Assembly: GCA_000824825.2 (NCBI GenBank)
Contig: LM655189.1
Location: 188,208 to 222,576, forward strand
Direction: 5' to 3'
DNA: 34,369 nt
From: Mesorhizobium sp. ORS 3324
Lineage (GTDB): Bacteria > Pseudomonadota > Alphaproteobacteria > Rhizobiales > Rhizobiaceae
A program made the position numbers and the translations under genes. The notes under the pieces are model-generated. The model was not told where the DNA came from. It did no database searches and saw only the letters and a list, made by a program, of their open reading frames with translations. Positions 30,733 to 34,369 of this stretch are shown one piece after another (the first letter of the stretch is position 1; each line of letters begins with the position of its first letter).

Positions 30733-32193
30733 CTATAGATAGGGCGATCCAAGCCACAGCAATCGGTCGAAAACACGAACGACGAATCGCCGGGCCTGCA
30801 GCGTCTGCAGCGTCACCGGCTGCGCCGAAGCGATCGCGGCAGCGATGCGGGCCTCGATCGCGGCGGCGAAGTTGGCATCCAGGATCTCCATGTCGATCTC
30901 GAAATTCAGCCTCAGCGACCGGGCATCGAGATTGGAAGAGCCGACATAAGCCCATACGCCGTCGATCGCCATCAGTTTCGAATGGTCGAACGGACCTTCG
31001 TGGCGCCAGACACGGCAATAATGCTTCAGCACCTGGTCGAACTGCGCCGTCATGGCGTGGTCGACGAGGAAGAGGTTGTTCACCGCCGGTACGACGATGT
31101 CGATCTCGACGCCGCGCCGGGCGGCCGTGGTCAGCGCGCTGATAAACTCGCGGTCCGGCAGGAAATAGGGCGACATGATGCGGATCGATTTGCGGGCGAC
31201 CGAGAACGCCCCCATCAAAAGCTTGTGGTTGGTTTCGTTCGAGGCATCCGGCCCCGTCGCCACCGCGCGCACCAGCATCGGCTGGCCGGGCGGCGGCAGC
31301 AGTTTTTCGACCTGCCAGACGTCGCTTTTCAACACCTCGTTGCCGGCGAAGCGCCAGTCCTCGGCCGCCACCGAGAACAGGTCGGCCACAACCGGCCCGG
31401 TGACCTCGAAATGCGTGTCCCTGGAGCTGTCGGAGCCGGCGAATTCGGCGGAGAATCCCTTGCGGATGTTCATGCCTCCCGTGAACGCCACCGTGCCGTC
31501 GACGACCAGGATCTTCCTGTGGGTCCTGAGATTGGCATAGGGAAGTCTCAAACCCATGACGATCTTGCCGTTGAAGAGCTCGACGGCGACGTTGGCCTCC
31601 CTCAGCTGATGGAGAACGCTGGGCACCGAATAGCGCACGCCGACGGCGTCGATCAGCACGCGGGCAGTCACGCCGCGTCTGACCGCGCCGGAGAGTGACT
31701 GCACGAACATCTGCCCGACGGCGTCATTGTCGAAGATGTAGGTTTCGAGAAGCACGCTTCTTTGCGCGCCGTCGATCGCCCGGCACATCGCGGCATAGGC
31801 CTCGTCGCCGGTTTCGAGCACGGCGATCGTGTTTCCGGAAGTCAGCGGCCGCCGCGCCACCCTGTCGCCCAGCGTCTTCAGCCCGATGAAGCGCTGGCCG
31901 TATTGGGCGTCGATCAAGGCCTCCATGGCGACGTCGCGGTCGTGCCTTGCCTCGGCCGCCTCGCCGGTCACGGGCCGCAGCGCGCTGATCGTCGCGCGGC
32001 GGATGCGGTTGATGCCGGCGATGGCGTAGATGATCGCGCCAAGGAAAGGCGACAAAAGCATCACGCCCACCCAGCCGGTGGCGGCGCGCACATCCTCCTT
32101 CGTCATGATGGCGTGCACGATACCGACGACCGCCATCGCCAGGGACAGCAGAAGGATAAGCTCCGACCAGTGACTCGCAATCGCCTGCAACAT
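30733..32193 (-). CDS. cardiolipin synthase-like phospholipase D family protein
   Basis: I start this at ATG 32193 (486 residues, MLQAIASHW); a TTG at 32229 in the same frame adds 12 residues. Two N-terminal membrane helices (ELILLLSLAMAVVGIVHAIM and GWVGVMLLSPFLGAIIYAIAG) are followed by two phospholipase D HKD motifs, HRKILVVDGTVAFTGGMN and HSKLMAIDGVWAYVGSSN. This matches bacterial Cls enzymes that join two phosphatidylglycerols to cardiolipin at the inner membrane, although related PLD proteins differ in substrate. The N-terminal helices resemble the PLDc_N region of cardiolipin synthases. It precedes the EEP gene. Confidence 0.88.
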   Translation of the reverse strand: MLQAIASHWSELILLLSLAMAVVGIVHAIMTKEDVRAATGWVGVMLLSPFLGAIIYAIAGINRIRRATISALRPVTGEAAEARHDRDVAMEALIDAQYGQRFIGLKTLGDRVARRPLTSGNTIAVLETGDEAYAAMCRAIDGAQRSVLLETYIFDNDAVGQMFVQSLSGAVRRGVTARVLIDAVGVRYSVPSVLHQLREANVAVELFNGKIVMGLRLPYANLRTHRKILVVDGTVAFTGGMNIRKGFSAEFAGSDSSRDTHFEVTGPVVADLFSVAAEDWRFAGNEVLKSDVWQVEKLLPPPGQPMLVRAVATGPDASNETNHKLLMGAFSVARKSIRIMSPYFLPDREFISALTTAARRGVEIDIVVPAVNNLFLVDHAMTAQFDQVLKHYCRVWRHEGPFDHSKLMAIDGVWAYVGSSNLDARSLRLNFEIDMEILDANFAAAIEARIAAAIASAQPVTLQTLQARRFVVRVFDRLLWLGSPYL

Positions 32194-32238
32194 CGGCCCG
32201 ACTATTGAGCGAGCGGATGCGGAAGGCAATGCGGATGG

Positions 32239-32931
32239 CTACTCGTAGCGATCGTGACGGCGCACCCAGTCCATTCCCTCGGCTTCGTTGCGACCCTTCG
32301 GAGCGAGGTCGAGCATATTGTATGTGCCCATCATCACCTCAACGCCGCGCCCGTAGGTGGAGTAGGTGCGGAAGATATCTCCCGCCTCGTCCTTGAAAAA
32401 GGCGCTGACGCCGGGCCATTCCTCGCCAGTCCCCGACCACTCACCGAAATTATAGTCGATGTGCCCACTGGCGATTTCCTCGGGTGTGAAGCTGACGCGG
32501 AAGTCGTAGTTGAAGTCGTCGCCGAAGGACGACACCCATTTGAACTGCCAACCCATGCGCTTGCGGTAGCGCTCGATCTCGGCGAGCGGCGCGCGCGAGA
32601 CGGCGATCATGGTGACATCGTGATTCGCCAGATGCATGTTCATGCCGTCGGTGTGATCGGCCATGAAGGAGCAGCTCTGGCAGCCTTCCTTCCATCCCGG
32701 CGCGAGCATGAAATGTTGCACCAGGAGTTGCGATCGGCCGTCGAAGAGATCGGCGAGCGAGCGCGGGCCATCTAGCGTGTCGAACACGTATTCCTTGTCG
32801 ATGCGCACCCATGGCAGGGCGAGTCGCTTCCGGGCGACCTTGTCGCGAAGGCGAGTGAGTTCCTTCTCCGCCCTGAGGAGGTCCCGGCGGGCGGTTAGCC
32901 AGTCATCGCGTGAAACAACAGCGTGTTGCAT
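32239..32931 (-). CDS. DUF899 thioredoxin-fold protein (1)
   Basis: The 230-residue protein begins at ATG 32931 after AAGGAGA. DUF899 features are present: an N-terminal amphipathic helix, YVFDTLDGPRSLADLFDGR, the GWKEGCQSCSF stretch with a thioredoxin-like CxxC (Cys84/Cys87), VSRAPLAEIERYRKRMGW and a GVSAFFKDEAGDIFRTYSTYGRG region. No signal peptide is visible. The family is thought to be thioredoxin-like, but its role is not known to me. It is a diverged relative of the protein at 33346-34095. The small membrane-protein gene lies upstream. Confidence 0.9.
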   Translation of the reverse strand: MQHAVVSRDDWLTARRDLLRAEKELTRLRDKVARKRLALPWVRIDKEYVFDTLDGPRSLADLFDGRSQLLVQHFMLAPGWKEGCQSCSFMADHTDGMNMHLANHDVTMIAVSRAPLAEIERYRKRMGWQFKWVSSFGDDFNYDFRVSFTPEEIASGHIDYNFGEWSGTGEEWPGVSAFFKDEAGDIFRTYSTYGRGVEVMMGTYNMLDLAPKGRNEAEGMDWVRRHDRYE

Positions 32932-32996
32932 TGTCAGTCTCCTTCAGTCTGGGGGTTACAGGTGCTGTGAACGGACGCGCCACTCCGCTGTTTCAC

Positions 32997-33266
32997 CTAT
33001 CCCCACCGCGCCGCCAGCCGCAGCCATGGCGCAAGGTGAAACGCCGCCATCAGCAGATACATCGGAACCATGCCGCTCAGCACGAAAGCCCCAGGTCCGG
33101 ACATGCACATCATGTCCTGGCCGCCATAGGCGACCGTGAGCAGTGCCATCGTCGCGAAGGTCGGCGCTGCGGCGAGGCTGAGCCAGTCGGCGAGGCCGAA
33201 GCCCAAACCGGACGGGCGAGGGGCGTTCGCCGCTTCGATGGCGACGTCTGGGTTTTCGGTGTTCAT
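32997..33266 (-). CDS. small two-helix membrane protein
   Basis: I start this at ATG 33266 (89 residues, MNTENPDVAIEAANA) because GGAAGG lies ~9 bases upstream; the longer frame upstream is Arg-rich and reads through a palindrome. Residues ~30-50 (LSLAAAPTFATMALLTVAYGG) and ~60-80 (AFVLSGMVPMYLLMAAFHLA) form two membrane helices, with a short loop containing DMMCM. No family is recognised. It sits between two DUF899 genes on the same strand, which suggests a shared function. Confidence 0.75.
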   Translation of the reverse strand: MNTENPDVAIEAANAPRPSGLGFGLADWLSLAAAPTFATMALLTVAYGGQDMMCMSGPGAFVLSGMVPMYLLMAAFHLAPWLRLAARWG

Positions 33267-33305
33267 CTCATTCACCTTCCAAATGGCCGGGCTTCGGGCA
33301 TTCGG

Positions 33306-33334
33306 CTCTGGCGGCGCAGGCGGCGCCGCCAGAG
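33306..33334. promoter_or_regulatory. 12-bp perfect hairpin between DUF899(2) and the membrane-protein gene
   Basis: CTCTGGCGGCGC (33306-33317) and GCGCCGCCAGAG (33323-33334) pair perfectly with a 5-base loop, 12 bases after the stop of the DUF899 gene at 33346. There is no U-tract. It could be an attenuator reducing read-through to the downstream genes. Confidence 0.55.
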
Positions 33335-33345
33335 TCGCTTCGCGC

Positions 33346-34095
33346 TCAGGCGCTCTTGTTGCGGAACGCCGCTTCGCCGGCATCCGACACCTCGACCCAT
33401 CTCTGGTCGGGGGCGGCGCCTTCCTCATAATTGTCGTGCCAGTTCCACCACTTGTAGGTCTGGGTCTGCGGATAGCCTTCGGGCGAATCCTCCCACACCT
33501 CCTGGCGGCCGAGCGGGGTGACGTCGAGATAGCTCCAGACGGTGCCGAACGCCTCGTCGCCGCGGTTGTTGATGAAGTAGGTGCGGTAGATGCGGCCGCC
33601 GTCGTGGATGAAGACGTTGTGGCCGTGCCATTCGTCGACGCCGAAATCCTTGTCCCAGCTGTCGGTGATGGTGTACCAGGGCATCTTCCAGTCCATCCGC
33701 TTCTTCAGCCGCTGAATGTCCCACTGCGGCGCACGCGAGGCATAGGCAAGCGTGGTGTCGCGGGCGTTGAGATGGGCGAGGTTGCCGACCATGTCGGCGC
33801 CAAGCGAGCAGCCGCGGCAGGCGTGCTCCGGCCAGCCATAGACGCCGGGCTCGAAAAAGGCGCGGTAGATGATGAGCTGGCGGCGGCCCTCGAAGAGGTC
33901 GAGCAGGCTTGCCTTGCCGTTCGGCCCTTCGAAGACATAGTCCTTCTCGACAAGCATCCACGGCATGCGGCGGCGTTCGGCGGCCAGCGCGTCGCGGGCG
34001 CGGGTCAGGGCCTTCTCCTTGACGAGCATCTCCGCGTGGGCGCCTTCCCACGCTTCTTGCGAAACGACCGGCGGTGTCTTCATGTGCTGGGTCAT
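33346..34095 (-). CDS. DUF899 thioredoxin-fold protein (2)
   Basis: The 249-residue protein starts MTQHMKTPP at ATG 34095; an internal ATG at residue 5 is an alternative. It has the same order as the 32239 paralogue: N-terminal helix, YVFEGPNGKASLLDLFEGRRQ, a CRGC motif (Cys93/Cys96) in WPEHACRGCSLGA, and ASRAPQWDIQRLKKRMDW. The region after ~150 differs (HGHNVFIHDGGRIYRTYFINNRG). It is the promoter-proximal gene of the minus-strand DUF899 / membrane protein / DUF899 cluster, divergent from the gene starting at 34220. No signal peptide is seen. Confidence 0.9.
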   Translation of the reverse strand: MTQHMKTPPVVSQEAWEGAHAEMLVKEKALTRARDALAAERRRMPWMLVEKDYVFEGPNGKASLLDLFEGRRQLIIYRAFFEPGVYGWPEHACRGCSLGADMVGNLAHLNARDTTLAYASRAPQWDIQRLKKRMDWKMPWYTITDSWDKDFGVDEWHGHNVFIHDGGRIYRTYFINNRGDEAFGTVWSYLDVTPLGRQEVWEDSPEGYPQTQTYKWWNWHDNYEEGAAPDQRWVEVSDAGEAAFRNKSA

Positions 34096-34219
34096 TGCTC
34101 TTGTCCCGTTCTTTCGGTTGGTTGAGGGTGACGCGGACAGACATAGGGCCGGACGGCGCGATGGTGAGAGTTACAAGTGTGACGCGATTTGATCCGGCGG
34201 CCCTTGAGGCGAGCTTTGA

Positions 34220-34369
34220 ATGGACTCGCTGATTACCGCCGCAGGCCGCGCGCTCGCCGCGGGTGATCCGCTCGGCGCGCTGAAGCGCGTCGCGCTGCGC
34301 GACGACGCGCCGGCGCTGGCGCTGCGCGGCATCGCGATGGCGCAGCTTGGCGACCTCGAGCGGGCGAAG
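34220..34369 (+). CDS. helical-repeat protein, N-terminal part (3' truncated)
   Basis: Only the first 50 residues lie in the window. MDSLITAAGRALAAGDPLGALKR and the DAPALALRGIAMAQLGDLERAK continuation form antiparallel Ala/Leu-rich helices like a TPR pair. I recall similar starts on regulatory proteins next to DUF899-type genes, but nothing here proves it. It is divergent from the DUF899 cluster, with 124 bp between them for shared promoters. Confidence 0.7.
   Translation, partial: MDSLITAAGRALAAGDPLGALKRVALRDDAPALALRGIAMAQLGDLERAK

Noticed and set aside
33136..34125. Plus-strand 329-residue frame opposite the DUF899 gene
   Set aside because: Ala/Val/Gly-rich shadow of a recognised gene family on the other strand.

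Overview
The window looks like the chromosome of an alphaproteobacterium of the order Rhizobiales, most likely Mesorhizobium or a close relative. The grounds are GC-rich coding with strong third-position bias, class III cyclase / TolB-like / TPR proteins, an ATPase-less CUT1 sugar operon, and dispersed palindromic intergenic elements like those common in rhizobia. The placement is an inference from style; no rRNA or housekeeping marker is present. No tRNA, rRNA, CRISPR array or insertion sequence was recognised.

Layout. (1) 1-2022: the 3' end of a large SdrD/Cna-B-like surface protein with an EF-hand, a small unknown protein and a SAM methyltransferase. (2) 2477-7779: a tight four-gene plus-strand module of a coiled-coil protein, a single-pass inner-membrane protein with four tandem periplasmic repeats and an OmpA peptidoglycan-binding end, a Ras-like small GTPase, and a class III adenylate cyclase. 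It is flanked by direct repeats of about 313 bp, because the 3' half of the upstream methyltransferase gene recurs as a fragment at 7856-8150. (3) 8397-13535: two paralogous minus-strand cyclase / TolB-like / TPR proteins on either side of a minimal tyrosine recombinase.

(4) 13943-20878: a sugar operon with two LacI-type operators, a LacI regulator, a CUT1 binding protein, two permeases and a GH127 beta-L-arabinofuranosidase with its Zn/Cys catalytic set intact. No ATPase gene is present. A 585-bp array of palindromic elements lies between the binding protein and the first permease, and its last terminal repeat covers the permease ribosome-binding site. (5) 20940-27982: a DUF1194 protein, then a minus-strand pair of a two-sensor MFS fusion translationally coupled to a PF04392-type binding protein, divergent from a SARP-like (wHTH-BTAD) / TolB-like / TPR regulator. 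A composite motif with a GTTAG-N6-GTTAG core occurs upstream of the regulator and again upstream of DUF1194.

(6) 27979-34369: TetR regulator divergent from a cupin gene with a three-half-site operator between them, an NTF2-like protein, an EEP-family phosphohydrolase next to a cardiolipin synthase-like phospholipase D, and two DUF899 thioredoxin-fold proteins on either side of a small membrane protein. A truncated helical-repeat gene runs off the right end.

The two best candidates for undescribed biology are the OmpA/GTPase/cyclase module, which could link a peptidoglycan-anchored membrane protein to cAMP synthesis, and the binding protein / sensor-MFS / SARP-TPR locus, which could be a ligand-sensing transport and gene-control circuit.
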